Shown here: piece after piece, positions 17,282-26,777 of the stretch
Layout: each line of letters begins with the position of its first letter
Position numbering within the stretch: the stretch's first letter is position 1
Origin: Blastococcus mobilis
Lineage (GTDB): Bacteria; Actinomycetota; Actinomycetes; Mycobacteriales; Geodermatophilaceae
Direction of reading: 5' to 3'
DNA length: 64,000 bases
Assembly (NCBI RefSeq): GCF_900188025.1
Contig: NZ_FZNO01000011.1
Span: forward strand, 102,535 to 166,534
Translations under genes and position numbers: made by a program
Notes under the pieces: generated by a model
Told to the model about the DNA's origin: nothing
What the model saw: the letters and a program-made list of their open reading frames with translations, nothing else
Database searches by the model: none

Positions 17282-18906
17282 TGGGCGCCGGCGGGCCCGC
17301 GGTGGGAGCGCCGCGGCCGGTTCCCAGCGTCACGGTGGCCGACCTCCTGCGGCGGAGCTACGAGCAGTTCTCGGCCCGCTCCGCCGTCGTCCAGGACGAC
17401 CGGGTGGTCACGTACGGGGAGCTGGGCGCGCGCGCCCTGCGGGTCGCGGCCGCGCTGCGCGCCCACGGGCTCGTCCACGGTGACCGGGTCGTGCTGCTGA
17501 CCTCGAACCGCGCCGAGTTCTTCGAGGTCGAGCACGCGGCCTTCCGGGGCGGGTTCGTCCGGCTGGCGCTGAGCCCCCGGCTGCACCCCAAGGAGGTCGC
17601 GCACATCCTGCGCGACGCGGGGGCGCGTGCCCTGTTCGTCGACCCGGAGTGGGCGGCCCGGATCGGCGACGTCCTGGCCGGCTGTCCCGACGTCACCCTG
17701 GCGGTCGGGTTCGGGGAGCCGCCCCCGGACGCGCCCCTGCACCTGTCCTACGGCGAGCTCCTCGCCCGGTCACCGGATGCCGAGCCGGTGCCCTGGCTGG
17801 TGGAGCCGGAGGACATCGCCGCGCTGCTGTACACGTCGGGCACCACCGGCCTGCCGAAGGGCGCCGCGCTCAGCCACCGCAACTGGGCGGCCATGATGCG
17901 CAACTGCCTGGTGGAGATGCCCCCGCTCGACGAGTCGGACCTGCTGCTGCACGTCGCGCCGCTGAGCCACTTCTCCGGGTACACCGCCAGCCCCTGCTTC
18001 GTGCGGGGAGCGGGGAACCTGGTGCTGCCCCGGTTCGACCCGCGGGAGACGCTCCAGGCGCTGCGCGACCACCCGGTCACGATCCTCCCCATGGTCCCCA
18101 CCATGATCAACATGGTGACCGCCGCGGCGGAGGACGAGGGCGCCGAGGTCCGGACGTCGCTGCGGGCGGTCATCTACGGCGGCGCCGCCATCGCCCCCGA
18201 CCGGCTCCGCCGGGCGACGCGCGTCTTCGGGGACGTGTTCCTCCAGTTCTACGGGCTGTCCGAGACGCCCATGCCGCTGACCTCGCTGTCCCGGGCGGCG
18301 CACGTGTTCGACCCGGCCGGACCGGTGCCCGAGCGGCTGGCCTCGGCCGGCCGGGTCAACCCCTTCGTCGAGCTGCGGCTGGTGGGGGACGACGGCGCGG
18401 ACTCGCCGCCGGGCGAGGTGGGGGAGATCGTCGTCCGCGGGGACACCGTCATGCGCGGCTACTGGGACAAGCCCGACGAGACCGCGCAGATGATCGACGG
18501 AGAGGGCTGGGCCGCCACCGGTGACCTGGGGCGGATGGACGCCGAGGGCTACCTCTACGTCGTCGACCGCAAGAAGGACATGATCGTCACCGGCGGCTAC
18601 AACGTCTACCCGACCGAGGTCGAGAACGCGATCTCCACGCTGCCCGGCGTCGCCGAGGTGGCCGTCGTCGGTGCCCCGGACGAGCGCTTCGGCGAGTGCA
18701 TCGTGGCGGTCGTCGCCCCGCGCCCCGGCCACACGGTCACCGACCGGGACGTCGTCGGTGTCTGCACCGACCAGCTCGCCGACTACAAGAAGCCCCGCAG
18801 GGTCCTGTTCGTGGACGAACTGCCCAAGACGGGCTCGGGGAAGATCCAGCGCAAGCGAATCCGGGAGCCGCTGTGGGCGGCGGAGACACGACGGGTGGGC
18901 GGTTGA
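17281..18906 (+). CDS. AMP-dependent acyl-CoA ligase
   Basis: A 541-residue ANL ligase. The phosphate loop is LLYTSGTTGLPKGAALSH (about 182-199), the A5 motif QFYGLSETPMPLT near 322, the ribose motif GWAATGDLG near 411, the hinge DRKKDMIVTGGYNVYP near 430 and the catalytic Lys in PKTGSGKIQRK near 518. All key residues appear intact. It starts at TGATG, sharing a base with the thiolase stop, and is followed by a GTG two bases after its own stop. It is one of four CoA ligases in the island, which points to several acids or stages of activation. Confidence 0.9.
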   Translation: MGAGGPAVGAPRPVPSVTVADLLRRSYEQFSARSAVVQDDRVVTYGELGARALRVAAALRAHGLVHGDRVVLLTSNRAEFFEVEHAAFRGGFVRLALSPRLHPKEVAHILRDAGARALFVDPEWAARIGDVLAGCPDVTLAVGFGEPPPDAPLHLSYGELLARSPDAEPVPWLVEPEDIAALLYTSGTTGLPKGAALSHRNWAAMMRNCLVEMPPLDESDLLLHVAPLSHFSGYTASPCFVRGAGNLVLPRFDPRETLQALRDHPVTILPMVPTMINMVTAAAEDEGAEVRTSLRAVIYGGAAIAPDRLRRATRVFGDVFLQFYGLSETPMPLTSLSRAAHVFDPAGPVPERLASAGRVNPFVELRLVGDDGADSPPGEVGEIVVRGDTVMRGYWDKPDETAQMIDGEGWAATGDLGRMDAEGYLYVVDRKKDMIVTGGYNVYPTEVENAISTLPGVAEVAVVGAPDERFGECIVAVVAPRPGHTVTDRDVVGVCTDQLADYKKPRRVLFVDELPKTGSGKIQRKRIREPLWAAETRRVGG

Positions 18907-18907
18907 C

Positions 18908-20092
18908 GTGACGGGCACGGACACGGGCGGGCGTGGTCCCCTCAGCGGGATCGTCGTCCTGAGCCTCGCGGAGCAGTACCCCGGGCCCTACGCCACGTTG
19001 CTCATGGCGGACATGGGCGCCGACGTGATCCTCGTCGAGCGCCCCGCAGGGGGAGATCCGGCCCGGCAGTTCCCGGCGTTCCACGAGGCGCTGAACCGCA
19101 ACAAGCGGTCGGTGACGCTCGACCTGAAGTCGTCCGAGGGGCGGGAGGCCCTGGTGCGGCTCGCGCGCACCGCCGACGTGCTGCTCGAGGGGTACCGGCC
19201 GGGGACGATGGGCCGGCTCGGACTCGGCCCGGACGTGCTGCACGAGGCGAACCCACGGCTGGTGATCGCCTCCATCAGCGGGTTCGGGCAGGACGGCCCC
19301 TACCGCGACCGGCCCGCGCACGACCTGTCGTACCTGGCGACCGCCGGCATGCTCCACGAGTACGTGTCGGGGGACCGCACCGGGCCGGTCGGCCAGCTCG
19401 CCATCGGCGACCTGGCGAGCGCCATGTTCGCCACGGTGGGGGTCCTCGCGGCGCTGCTGCAGCGCGCCACCACCGGCTCGGGCGCCCACGTCGACGTGTC
19501 CATGACCGACGGCCTGGTCTCCTGGATGAGCACCCAGCTGGTCCCCGTGCTCAACGGCGAGCCGCTGGCCGGCATCGAGCACGAACCGGGGTACGGCCTC
19601 TACCGCACCTCCGACGGCCTGATCACCCTGAGCGTCGCCCACGAGGACTGGTTCTGGCGGCCGCTGTGCGACGTGCTCGGGATGCAGGACGTGGCCGCCC
19701 TCACCGGGCCGGAGCGGATCGCCCGCGAGGACGAGCTGCGGGAGCGGATCGGCACGGAGCTGGCCACGCGGACCCGCGACGAGTGGGTGGCGGTGCTGGA
19801 CGCGGCCGGGGTGCCGGTCGGGCCAGTGCACACCCTCGAGGAGGTCGGCGACGACCCGCACGTGCGGGCACGGGGGCTGCTGGTCGACATCCCGGCCGAC
19901 GGCGTCCGACCGCGGCGCCAGCACGTCCGCCAGCCGTTGCTGTTCGACGGGGTGGCCCCGGCGCCGACGCGGCACGTCCCGGCTCTCGGGGAGCACACCG
20001 AGGAGGTGCTGGCCGCCGTCGCCGAGGAGGTCGCCGGCGCGCACGGGCCGGGCACGCCGGACGGTGCCCTCCGACCGGTGGCGGGGAGCTGA
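18908..20092 (+). CDS. CaiB/BaiF-type (family III) CoA-transferase
   Basis: 394 residues. The N-terminus GIVVLSLAEQYPGPYATLLMADMGADVILVE is the family III fold entry; NRNKRSVTLDLK and GYRPGTMGRLGLGPDVL follow, and VDVSMTDGLVSWM holds the conserved Asp region. The C-terminus has the expected interlocking-dimer segment. The GTG at 18908 is two bases after the ligase stop. Such enzymes move CoA between an intermediate and a free acid without ATP, so it would recycle CoA inside the pathway. Donor and acceptor are unknown. Confidence 0.87.
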   Translation: MTGTDTGGRGPLSGIVVLSLAEQYPGPYATLLMADMGADVILVERPAGGDPARQFPAFHEALNRNKRSVTLDLKSSEGREALVRLARTADVLLEGYRPGTMGRLGLGPDVLHEANPRLVIASISGFGQDGPYRDRPAHDLSYLATAGMLHEYVSGDRTGPVGQLAIGDLASAMFATVGVLAALLQRATTGSGAHVDVSMTDGLVSWMSTQLVPVLNGEPLAGIEHEPGYGLYRTSDGLITLSVAHEDWFWRPLCDVLGMQDVAALTGPERIAREDELRERIGTELATRTRDEWVAVLDAAGVPVGPVHTLEEVGDDPHVRARGLLVDIPADGVRPRRQHVRQPLLFDGVAPAPTRHVPALGEHTEEVLAAVAEEVAGAHGPGTPDGALRPVAGS

Positions 20093-20096
20093 CGGC

Positions 20097-20744
20097 ATGG
20101 AGCTCTACGAGGTCATGCGGACCGCCCGGACCGCCCGGTCCTTCGATCCGCGTCCCGTCCCCGACGAGGTGCTGCACCGCATGCTCGACAACGCGCGGTT
20201 CGCCCCCAGCGGCGGCAACCGGCAGGGCTGGCGCGTCGTCGTCGTCCGGGACCAGGAGCGCAGGACCGCGCTGAAGGACCTGTACATGGGGCCGTGGCGG
20301 GCCTACAGCGGCAAGGCGCGGGCGCTCGCGGGCAACCCGGACGCCGACGCCCTCTACGACCGTGCCGACCGGTTCGCCGAACGCCTCGACCGGGCGCCGG
20401 TGCACGTCCTGGTCTTCGTGCGGCTCAACGCCCTCGCCATCGCCGACGCGGACCTGGACCGGCCGAGCATCGTCGGCGGCGGCTCGATCTACCCGTTCGT
20501 GCAGAACTTCCTGCTCGCCTGCCGCGAGGAGGGCCTGGGGGCCTCGCTGACCACGATCCTGTGCATGGTGGAGCCGGAGGTGCTCGCCATGCTCGGGGCC
20601 CCGGAGGGCCTGGCGCTGGCCGGGTTCATCGCCGTCGGCTACCCCCCGCCCGGGTTCACCGGCAAGCCGCTGAAGCGGAACCCGGTCGAGGACTTCGCCT
20701 TCTCGGAGACGTTCGCCGAGCCCTTCGTCGTCCCCGCCTCGTAG
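20097..20744 (+). CDS. Nitroreductase-family FMN oxidoreductase
   Basis: A 215-residue protein of the nitroreductase fold. MRTARTARSFDPRPVPDEVL and DNARFAPSGGNRQGWRVVVV (about 5-50) are the FMN-binding N-terminus, and QNFLLACREEGLGASLTT is the conserved middle helix. The ATG at 20097 follows GGGGAG at 7 bases. It is the last gene of the 14151-20744 operon and ends at a strong hairpin. Relatives reduce quinones, enones or nitro groups; the function within this pathway is not readable. Confidence 0.87.
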   Translation: MELYEVMRTARTARSFDPRPVPDEVLHRMLDNARFAPSGGNRQGWRVVVVRDQERRTALKDLYMGPWRAYSGKARALAGNPDADALYDRADRFAERLDRAPVHVLVFVRLNALAIADADLDRPSIVGGGSIYPFVQNFLLACREEGLGASLTTILCMVEPEVLAMLGAPEGLALAGFIAVGYPPPGFTGKPLKRNPVEDFAFSETFAEPFVVPAS

Positions 20745-20750
20745 CGGAGA

Positions 20751-20776
20751 GCCGGCCGGCTGGGGCCGGCCGGCTC
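20751..20776. terminator. Bidirectional hairpin between convergent operons
   Basis: AGCCGGCCGG (20751-20760) pairs perfectly with CCGGCCGGCT (20767-20776) across a six-base loop. It fills the 38-base gap between the nitroreductase stop and the stop of the opposing thiolase gene. No U-tract follows on either side, as is common in high-GC actinobacteria. Confidence 0.6.
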
Positions 20777-20782
20777 CTCGCG

Positions 20783-21928
20783 CTACACGGTGAGGATGTG
20801 GACGCTCGCCGCCCCGGCGTCGAGCCCGGTCGCGGCGCCGCCGAGCATCTGCGCCAGGCCGACCCGGGCGCCGGGCACCTGCCGGTCGCCGGCGCGGCCG
20901 CGGAGCTGATCGGTGAGCTCGCAGATGATCCGGACCCCGGAGGCGGCCAGCGGGTGGCCCAGGGAGAGCAGCCCGCCGCTGGGGTTGACCGGGATGCGGC
21001 CACCCAGGGACGTCGCGCCGGAGCGCAGCAGGCCCACCGACTCGCCGCGCGGGCACAGCCCCAGGTCCTCGTAGTGCACGAGCTCCTCGGTGGCGAAGGC
21101 GTCGTGCAGCTCGACCACGTCCACGTCCTCCGGACCGATGCCCGCCTGCTCGTACGCGGCGGCAGCGGCCTGGACGCCGAGCGGCATCGTCGTGAGGTCG
21201 GCCCGCTTGAAGTCGTAGTCGCCGGAGATCAGCGACGACCCGGTGATCCGGACCGGCTTCTCGGTGTACTTGCGGGCGAAGTCCGCGGATGCGAGTACCA
21301 CGGCAGCGGCGCCGTCCGTGTTCGGGCAGCACTGCAGGAGGGTGATGGGGTCCGCGATCATCCGCGAGCCCAGCACCTCCTCGACGGTGAACCGCTTGCG
21401 GTACTGCGCCTTGGGGTTGAGCGCGCCGAACTCGTGCGCCTTCACCGAGACCTGCGCGAAGTCCTCCTCCTTGGCCCCGTGGGTCTCCATGAGCCGCTTG
21501 GCCTGCAGGGCGAACAGCACCGGCATCGACAGGCCCATCTGGCCGTCCAGGTCGTACCTGTCCGGCGGGATGAGCTTGCCGGCGACCGGGCTGGTGGTCA
21601 TCGACTCCACCCCGATGGCGATGCCGACGTCGACGTAGCCGGCGGCGATGTCCTTGTACAGGCTGCGGACGGCGGTGGACCCGCCGGCGCAGGCGTTCTC
21701 GACATTGACCATCTCGATCCCGGTGACCCCGAGATCCTTGAGGATGGTCTGGCTGGTGATCATGGCCTCGTACACGCGGGAGGAGAACGCCGCCTGCAGG
21801 TCACCCGGGTCGATGCCGGCATCGGCGATGGCGGTGCGGGCAGCGGCGCCGCCCATCTCCGCGATGCCGCGCTCCGGGAACTTGCCGAACTCGCTCTGGC
21901 CCACGCCGAGGACGACGACGTCATGCAT
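20783..21928 (-). CDS. Thiolase-superfamily protein paired with DUF35 (Ltp-like)
   Basis: 381 residues. The nucleophile region is VNVENACAGGSTAVRSL (about 80-96) and the C-terminal motif is LSLGHPLAASGVRI (about 318). The usual degradative second cysteine is missing (QMLGGAATG). It is the last gene of the minus-strand operon, 13 bases after a DUF35/OB-fold protein. In steroid side-chain degradation thiolase-like Ltp2 needs its DUF35 partner ChsH2 and works as a retro-aldolase, so this pair may be either a thiolase or an aldolase (inference from family). Confidence 0.85.
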   Translation of the reverse strand: MHDVVVLGVGQSEFGKFPERGIAEMGGAAARTAIADAGIDPGDLQAAFSSRVYEAMITSQTILKDLGVTGIEMVNVENACAGGSTAVRSLYKDIAAGYVDVGIAIGVESMTTSPVAGKLIPPDRYDLDGQMGLSMPVLFALQAKRLMETHGAKEEDFAQVSVKAHEFGALNPKAQYRKRFTVEEVLGSRMIADPITLLQCCPNTDGAAAVVLASADFARKYTEKPVRITGSSLISGDYDFKRADLTTMPLGVQAAAAAYEQAGIGPEDVDVVELHDAFATEELVHYEDLGLCPRGESVGLLRSGATSLGGRIPVNPSGGLLSLGHPLAASGVRIICELTDQLRGRAGDRQVPGARVGLAQMLGGAATGLDAGAASVHILTV

Positions 21929-21941
21929 GGTGGAACCCCTC

Positions 21942-22343
21942 TCAGGCCGGGACGAAGCGGTAGGCGAGCACGTCGGCGTCGTCCTCCCGCCACAGCGGGG
22001 CGATCTCGAGCTCCATGGGCATCCCCGACCGGAACGGCTTGTCCTCGACCGGCCGCAGCTGGGTGAAGATGCGCACGCCCCCGGGCAGCACCACGAACCC
22101 GACGGCGTGCCCGGGCGGGAAGTGCCGGTTGGGCATGTGGACGGTCGTCGCGCACAGGAGCTCCGCCTCGCCGCCCAGTTCGACCGTCTCGAGCTCCCGG
22201 CCCCGGCAGTCGAGGCACATGTCGGGGGCCGGGAACGAGACGCGACCGCAGCGCGTGCAGCGGCCCGCGAGCAGGGCCGGCCCGTCGGGGCCCTCCCGGA
22301 AGAGGCCCTCGCGGAACGGGGTGGAGGTGGTGGACGTGGTCAT
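21942..22343 (-). CDS. DUF35 OB-fold / zinc-ribbon protein, thiolase partner
   Basis: 133 residues. The rubredoxin-like zinc ribbon uses CTRC (about 29-32) and CLDC (about 43-46), then an OB-fold domain with VGFVVLPGGVRIFTQL. These proteins lack own catalysis and bind thiolase-like enzymes, as ChsH2 does for Ltp2. It lies between the SDR and the thiolase with short gaps (22 and 13 bases), supporting a complex with the 20783-21928 product. Confidence 0.87.
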   Translation of the reverse strand: MTTSTTSTPFREGLFREGPDGPALLAGRCTRCGRVSFPAPDMCLDCRGRELETVELGGEAELLCATTVHMPNRHFPPGHAVGFVVLPGGVRIFTQLRPVEDKPFRSGMPMELEIAPLWREDDADVLAYRFVPA

Positions 22344-22365
22344 GGCCGCTCTTCTCGGGAGGGGA

Positions 22366-23133
22366 TCACGACGGGCTGAGGATCATGCCGCCGTCGAGGC
22401 GGATGGTCCGGCCGTTGTGCATGGGGTTGCGCACGATCTCCTCGACGAGCATGGCGAACTCGTCGGGGTGGCCCATGCGCTTCGGGAAGAGGGACTGGGC
22501 GATCAGGCCCTCCTTTACCGAGGGCGGGACCTGTGCGTACATGGGTGTGTCGAAGGCGCCCGGGGCGATGGTCATGACGCGGATGCCGTGCGCCGCCAGC
22601 TCCCTGCTGAGCGGCAACGTCATACCGACCAGGGCCGCCTTGGAGGCGCTGTAGGAGACCTGGCCGATCTGCCCCTCCCACGCGGCACCGGACGACACGT
22701 TGATGATGACGCCGCGCTCGCCGTCCTCCTGCGGCTCGTTCTCCGCCATCCCCGGAACGGCGGCCCGCATCACGTGCACCGGGCCGTAGAGGTTGACCTT
22801 GATCCCCTTGTCGAAGGTCTCCAGCGGGATCGGGCCCTTGCGGCTGAGCAGCTTCGCCGGAGCGGCGATGGCCGCGGCGTTGACCACGATCCGGATCTCG
22901 CCGATCTCCCGGGCGTCGGCCAGGACGGCCTCGACCTCCTCGGGGTCGGTGATGTCGGTCCGGGCGAACCGGTAGCGGTCGCCCAGTTCCGCGGTGAGGT
23001 CCTTGCCCCGCTCGGCGTTCACGTCCAGGGCGACGACCGCCCGGGCGCCGCGGTCGAGCAGGCGACGGGCGGTCGCCTCCCCGAGCCCCGACGCGCCACC
23101 GGTCACGACGGCGACCGAGTCCTCGATCCTCAC
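22366..23133 (-). CDS. SDR-family 3-hydroxyacyl-CoA dehydrogenase (HSD10-like)
   Basis: 255 residues. [20 protein letters not shown] is the NAD motif; the long insertion [20 protein letters not shown] precedes the catalytic [12 protein letters not shown] (about 167-171). The [13 protein letters not shown] and [19 protein letters not shown] segments match type-2 (HSD10/BadH-like) 3-hydroxyacyl-CoA dehydrogenases. The start is ATG. It belongs to the eight-gene minus-strand operon, between CoA ligase and DUF35. Oxidation of a 3-hydroxy CoA thioester, possibly with a ring, is likely. Confidence 0.87.
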   Translation of the reverse strand: MRIEDSVAVVTGGASGLGEATARRLLDRGARAVVALDVNAERGKDLTAELGDRYRFARTDITDPEEVEAVLADAREIGEIRIVVNAAAIAAPAKLLSRKGPIPLETFDKGIKVNLYGPVHVMRAAVPGMAENEPQEDGERGVIINVSSGAAWEGQIGQVSYSASKAALVGMTLPLSRELAAHGIRVMTIAPGAFDTPMYAQVPPSVKEGLIAQSLFPKRMGHPDEFAMLVEEIVRNPMHNGRTIRLDGGMILSPS

Positions 23134-23185
23134 GGCTGTCTCCTTCCGGTGCGGGGCCGGCCGGCCCCGCGGGTCCAGGGCGTGG

Positions 23186-24811
23186 TCACGGCGAGCTGCC
23201 GGGCGGCCGCGGGGCGGCCGTGCCGCCGGTCGGCGCGACCTGCGGGACGTCGAGGGCGCGCAGCTTCTTCTTGTCGATCTTCCCGACCAGCGTCATCGGG
23301 AGGGCGTCGAGGACGACGACGTCCTTCGGCGTCTGGTGCGCGCCCTTGGCGCGCTTCACCAGGTCCTTGAGCTCCTCGCCGTCGAGTTCGGCCCCCGGCC
23401 GGGGGACGACGTACGCCGTGACGGCCTCGCCCCACTTCGGGTCTGGCCGCCCGACCACCGCCACCGAGGCCACGTCGAGGTGACCGCTCAGGACGTTCTC
23501 GATCTCCTTGGGGAAGACGTTGAAGCCACCGGTGATGATCATGTCCTTCTTGCGGTCGACGATGTGGAGGAAGCCCTCCTCGTCGCGGATGCCGATGTCG
23601 CCGGTGTGCAGCCACCCGTCGCGCAGGGTCTCGGCGGTCAGGTCGGGCAGCTTCCAGTAGCCGGACATCACCGCCTGCGAGCGGACGCAGATCTCGCCGG
23701 GGGTCCCGGGCGGCACCTCGCGGTCGGACTCGTCGAGGACGGCGACCTTCGTGCCCAGCGCCGGCCGCCCGCAGGAGGTGAGCAGCTCCGGCCGGTCGAC
23801 CGGGTCGTGCTCCTCCCGCAGCAGGCTGGTCGTGATCCCGGCGCACTCGGTCTGCCCGTACAGCTGCACCAGCTTCCGGCCGAACCGCTCCAGCGCCTCG
23901 GAGAGGCGGCCCGGCGCGATCGGCGCGGCGCCGTAGAGCATCACCTCGAGCGAGCTGAGGTCGTGCTCGCCGGGCGCGGTGTGGTCCAGGAGCGCGTAGA
24001 TCATGGTGGGCACCACGAGCGTGACGTTGACCCGTTCCTGCTCGATGGTCCGGAGGAAGGACGCCGGTTCGAAGCCCTGCAGCAGGACGACGGTGCCGCC
24101 GCGGGCCAGCGTCGGGAACAGCGGCATCACACCGGCGTGGGTGATCGGGGGCGCCACCAGGTACCGGGGGTGGGTGGGCAGCTGCCATGCCGACAGCCCC
24201 GCGCGGGCGAGCTCCACCATGGCGCGCTGGGGGAGCATGACGCCTTTCGGCCGGCCGGTCGTCCCGCCGGTGTACTGCAGCCACGCGATGTCCTCCGGGC
24301 CCGCCGGCCCGGGCTCCAGCGGCCTCGGTTCGTGGCGCGACATGGCCGCGGAGAGGTCCTCGCCCACCTCGGACTCGCCGAAAACGAGGAGGTGCCGGAC
24401 GGTGCTGGCCCGCTCCAGGATCTGCCGGCCGGCCGCGGCGAAGTGCGGGTGGACGACGAGGACCTCGATCTCGGCGTCGTCGCAGATCCACACGTGGTCG
24501 TCGACCGAACCCAGGGGATGCAGCCCGGTGTACCGCCCGCCGAGCAGGTACGTGGCGGCCTGGGTGAGCCACACCTCGGGCAGGTTGACGCTCAGCGCAC
24601 CGACCGCCCCGCCGTGCCCGATCCCGAGCTCCGCGAGGACCTGCTGGATCCGGCTCATGGACGCCGCGCCCTCGGCGAACGTCATCCGCCGGTCGCCGAG
24701 GACGAACGCCTCCCGCTCGGGGAACCGCTGGAAGGCCTCGACGATCGCCGCGCTGTAGACCGCGCCGCCGGTGTAGAGGTCGGATCGGCCGTCCGCGGGG
24801 GAGGTGACCAT
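23186..24811 (-). CDS. AMP-dependent acyl-CoA ligase
   Basis: A 541-residue ANL ligase: LQYTGGTTGRPKGVMLPQ (phosphate loop, about 174), LVQLYGQTECAGITT near 311, GWLHTGDIGIRDEEG near 403, DRKKDMIITGGFNVFP near 423 and the catalytic Lys in PMTLVGKIDKKKLR near 515. The start ATG at 24811 overlaps the stop of the upstream enoyl-CoA hydratase; a longer upstream frame is only that gene read in a wrong frame. It is the second of two full-length ligases in mirror-image operons around 20.76 kb. Confidence 0.9.
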   Translation of the reverse strand: MVTSPADGRSDLYTGGAVYSAAIVEAFQRFPEREAFVLGDRRMTFAEGAASMSRIQQVLAELGIGHGGAVGALSVNLPEVWLTQAATYLLGGRYTGLHPLGSVDDHVWICDDAEIEVLVVHPHFAAAGRQILERASTVRHLLVFGESEVGEDLSAAMSRHEPRPLEPGPAGPEDIAWLQYTGGTTGRPKGVMLPQRAMVELARAGLSAWQLPTHPRYLVAPPITHAGVMPLFPTLARGGTVVLLQGFEPASFLRTIEQERVNVTLVVPTMIYALLDHTAPGEHDLSSLEVMLYGAAPIAPGRLSEALERFGRKLVQLYGQTECAGITTSLLREEHDPVDRPELLTSCGRPALGTKVAVLDESDREVPPGTPGEICVRSQAVMSGYWKLPDLTAETLRDGWLHTGDIGIRDEEGFLHIVDRKKDMIITGGFNVFPKEIENVLSGHLDVASVAVVGRPDPKWGEAVTAYVVPRPGAELDGEELKDLVKRAKGAHQTPKDVVVLDALPMTLVGKIDKKKLRALDVPQVAPTGGTAAPRPPGSSP

Positions 24812-25572
24812 CAGCGCGGGCCTCCCGCCAGGAAGGCGCGGACGCGCTCGGCGACGGCCGGGGCCGCGGCCAGCGACGTGAGCGACCGGATCTCCTCGGA
24901 GAGGTGCGGCTCCAGGGCGTTGGTCGAGTCGATCAGCGCGCGGCTGGCGACGGCGGCCTCTCGCGGGGCCCTCCCCAGCGAGGCGGCGAGCGCCCTCGCC
25001 GCCTCGAGCACCGTGCCCTCCGGTGCGATCTCGTCCACCAGGCCCCACGCCAGGGCCCGGTCGACGTCGATGCCGGCCGGGTCCAGCAGCAGCCGCAGTG
25101 CCCGCGACCGGCCGACGGTGCGGGGGAGGAAGTACGACGTCGCCGTGTCCGGTGACAGCCCGAGCGCCGCGAAGCCTCCGACGAACCGCACGCCGGGCGC
25201 GCTGATGCGCACGTCGCAGCTGAGCGCGAGACCGAGACCGGCACCCGCCACCGTGCCGTTCACCGCGGCGACGACCGGCGGGCCGGCGTGCAGGACGCGC
25301 ACGGCCTCGGCCGCCGCGTGCGCCGTCTCCGACAGCGTCTCCAGCACGAGGGTGTCGCCGTCGACGAAGCTGCCCAGGTCACCGCCGCCGCAGAACAGCC
25401 GCCCCTCGCCGGTGAGCACGATCGCCCGCGCGGAGCCGACGGAGCGCAGGGTCTCGGCCAGCGCCTCGCAGGTCGCGGTGTCGACCGCGTTGGCGGGCGG
25501 GTGGTCGAGCCGGACGACGGCGACCTCGTCGGTGCCGACCTCGGCGTGGACGAGGCCGGCCACGGCGGTCAT
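24811..25572 (-). CDS. Enoyl-CoA hydratase/isomerase
   Basis: A 253-residue crotonase-fold protein. The oxyanion-hole segments are GRLFCGGGDLGSF (about 60) and VNGTVAGAGLGLALSCDVRI (about 101). The catalytic Glu pair of canonical hydratases is not clear: the segment FVGGFAALGLSPDTATSY has no Glu at the first position, so it may be an isomerase or hydrolase. The ATG at 25572 overlaps the stop of the PaaK-like gene, and its stop overlaps the ligase start, so it is translationally coupled on both sides. Confidence 0.85.
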   Translation of the reverse strand: MTAVAGLVHAEVGTDEVAVVRLDHPPANAVDTATCEALAETLRSVGSARAIVLTGEGRLFCGGGDLGSFVDGDTLVLETLSETAHAAAEAVRVLHAGPPVVAAVNGTVAGAGLGLALSCDVRISAPGVRFVGGFAALGLSPDTATSYFLPRTVGRSRALRLLLDPAGIDVDRALAWGLVDEIAPEGTVLEAARALAASLGRAPREAAVASRALIDSTNALEPHLSEEIRSLTSLAAAPAVAERVRAFLAGGPR

Positions 25573-26777
25573 GGCTGCCGCCGGTCGACCACGAGGGGCT
25601 CGTCGGCCGGGATGGCGCCCGGCGCCTCGCAGCGGACCTCGTCGGGACGCATCCGCGACAGCGCGAGGAAGGCCTGCGACGCCTGCTCGACCAGTCCGGG
25701 CGCCGCCTCTTGGGTCTCGAGCCGGAGCAGGACGTGGTCCCGCGAGCCGTTCCGGGTCACGACGACCTGGGCCCGGTCGACCCCCGCGAGCCGCAGCCCG
25801 GTCTCCTCCGCCTGGCGCGGGTAGATGAAGATCTCCTTCGCCTTGACCGCCTGGCCGACGCGTCCCTGCAGGGGTGCCAGCCGCATGGCGGGGTCGCCGC
25901 AGGAGCACGGCGGCAGCGCGTAGGAGACGTCGCCGGTGCCGAAGCGGACGAGTGGGTACGCGCGGTTCGACGTGGTCACCACCACCTCGCCGCGCTCGCC
26001 GTCGGGCAGCGGCTCGCCGCTGGTCGGGTCGCAGACCTGGACGACCAGGTTGTCCCCGACGTGGTAGCCCTCCTGCGCCGCGCACTCGTAGCCGATGAGG
26101 CCGACGTCTCCGGTCGCGTAGGCCGACGACGTCGTCAGGCCGTACTGCTGCTCCAGCCGCTTGCGCTTGGCCATCCAGTCGCCGAACTCGCCACCGAGGA
26201 AGGCCAGGCGCACCTTCCACTCGTCGGGCAGCCGGTGTCCCCGTCCCGTCAGCGTCTCGGCCAGGGTGATGAAGAACTGGGTGCTGCCCAGGACGACGGT
26301 CACCCCGAGCTTCAGGATGAGCTCGGCCTGCGTCTCGCTGTTGCCGACGCCGCCGGGGACGACCGTGGCGCCCACGTCGAGGAGCGCCTCGTCCATGACC
26401 AGCCCGGCTGGCACCAGGTGGTAGGACCACGTGTTCAGCACGATGTCACCGGGGCCGACGCCCGCCGCCCGGAAGGCCCGCTGGAAGCCCAACCCGAGCT
26501 CGTCGGGGCCCTGCGGGTCGAACAGGGGACCGGGGGAGACGAAGACGTGGCGGAGCTCCGCCGGGGGCACGGCGAGGAACCCGCCGAACGGCGGATCGGC
26601 GTGCTGCAGCTCGAGCAGCCGGTCCTTGGTGGTGACCGGGATGCGGACCAGGTCGTCGGTGGTGCGGATGTCCTCCGGCGCGACGGGCACCTGATCCATG
26701 AGCCGCCGTACCGCCGGCGCGTTGTCGTAGGCGTGCCGGAGCTGGGCGGGCAGCCACTCCGGCAGACCGGCGGTCAT
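25569..26777 (-). CDS. Phenylacetate-CoA ligase-like protein (PaaK family)
   Basis: 402 residues. The PaaK-like fold is seen in RHAYDNAPAVRRLMDQ, IPVTTKDRLLELQ, TSSAYATGDVGLIGYEC (about 210-226), RGEVVVTTSNRAYPLVRF and RFGTGDVS (about 285), then the C-terminal PLQGRVGQAVKAKEIFIYPR. It also has a CSCG cluster near 295. PaaK-type ligases activate aryl- or alicyclic acids. The P-loop Ser/Thr/Gly stretch is not standard (HVFVSPGPLFD replaces it), so activity or substrate may differ. It overlaps the ACAD upstream by four bases. Confidence 0.8.
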   Translation of the reverse strand: MTAGLPEWLPAQLRHAYDNAPAVRRLMDQVPVAPEDIRTTDDLVRIPVTTKDRLLELQHADPPFGGFLAVPPAELRHVFVSPGPLFDPQGPDELGLGFQRAFRAAGVGPGDIVLNTWSYHLVPAGLVMDEALLDVGATVVPGGVGNSETQAELILKLGVTVVLGSTQFFITLAETLTGRGHRLPDEWKVRLAFLGGEFGDWMAKRKRLEQQYGLTTSSAYATGDVGLIGYECAAQEGYHVGDNLVVQVCDPTSGEPLPDGERGEVVVTTSNRAYPLVRFGTGDVSYALPPCSCGDPAMRLAPLQGRVGQAVKAKEIFIYPRQAEETGLRLAGVDRAQVVVTRNGSRDHVLLRLETQEAAPGLVEQASQAFLALSRMRPDEVRCEAPGAIPADEPLVVDRRQP

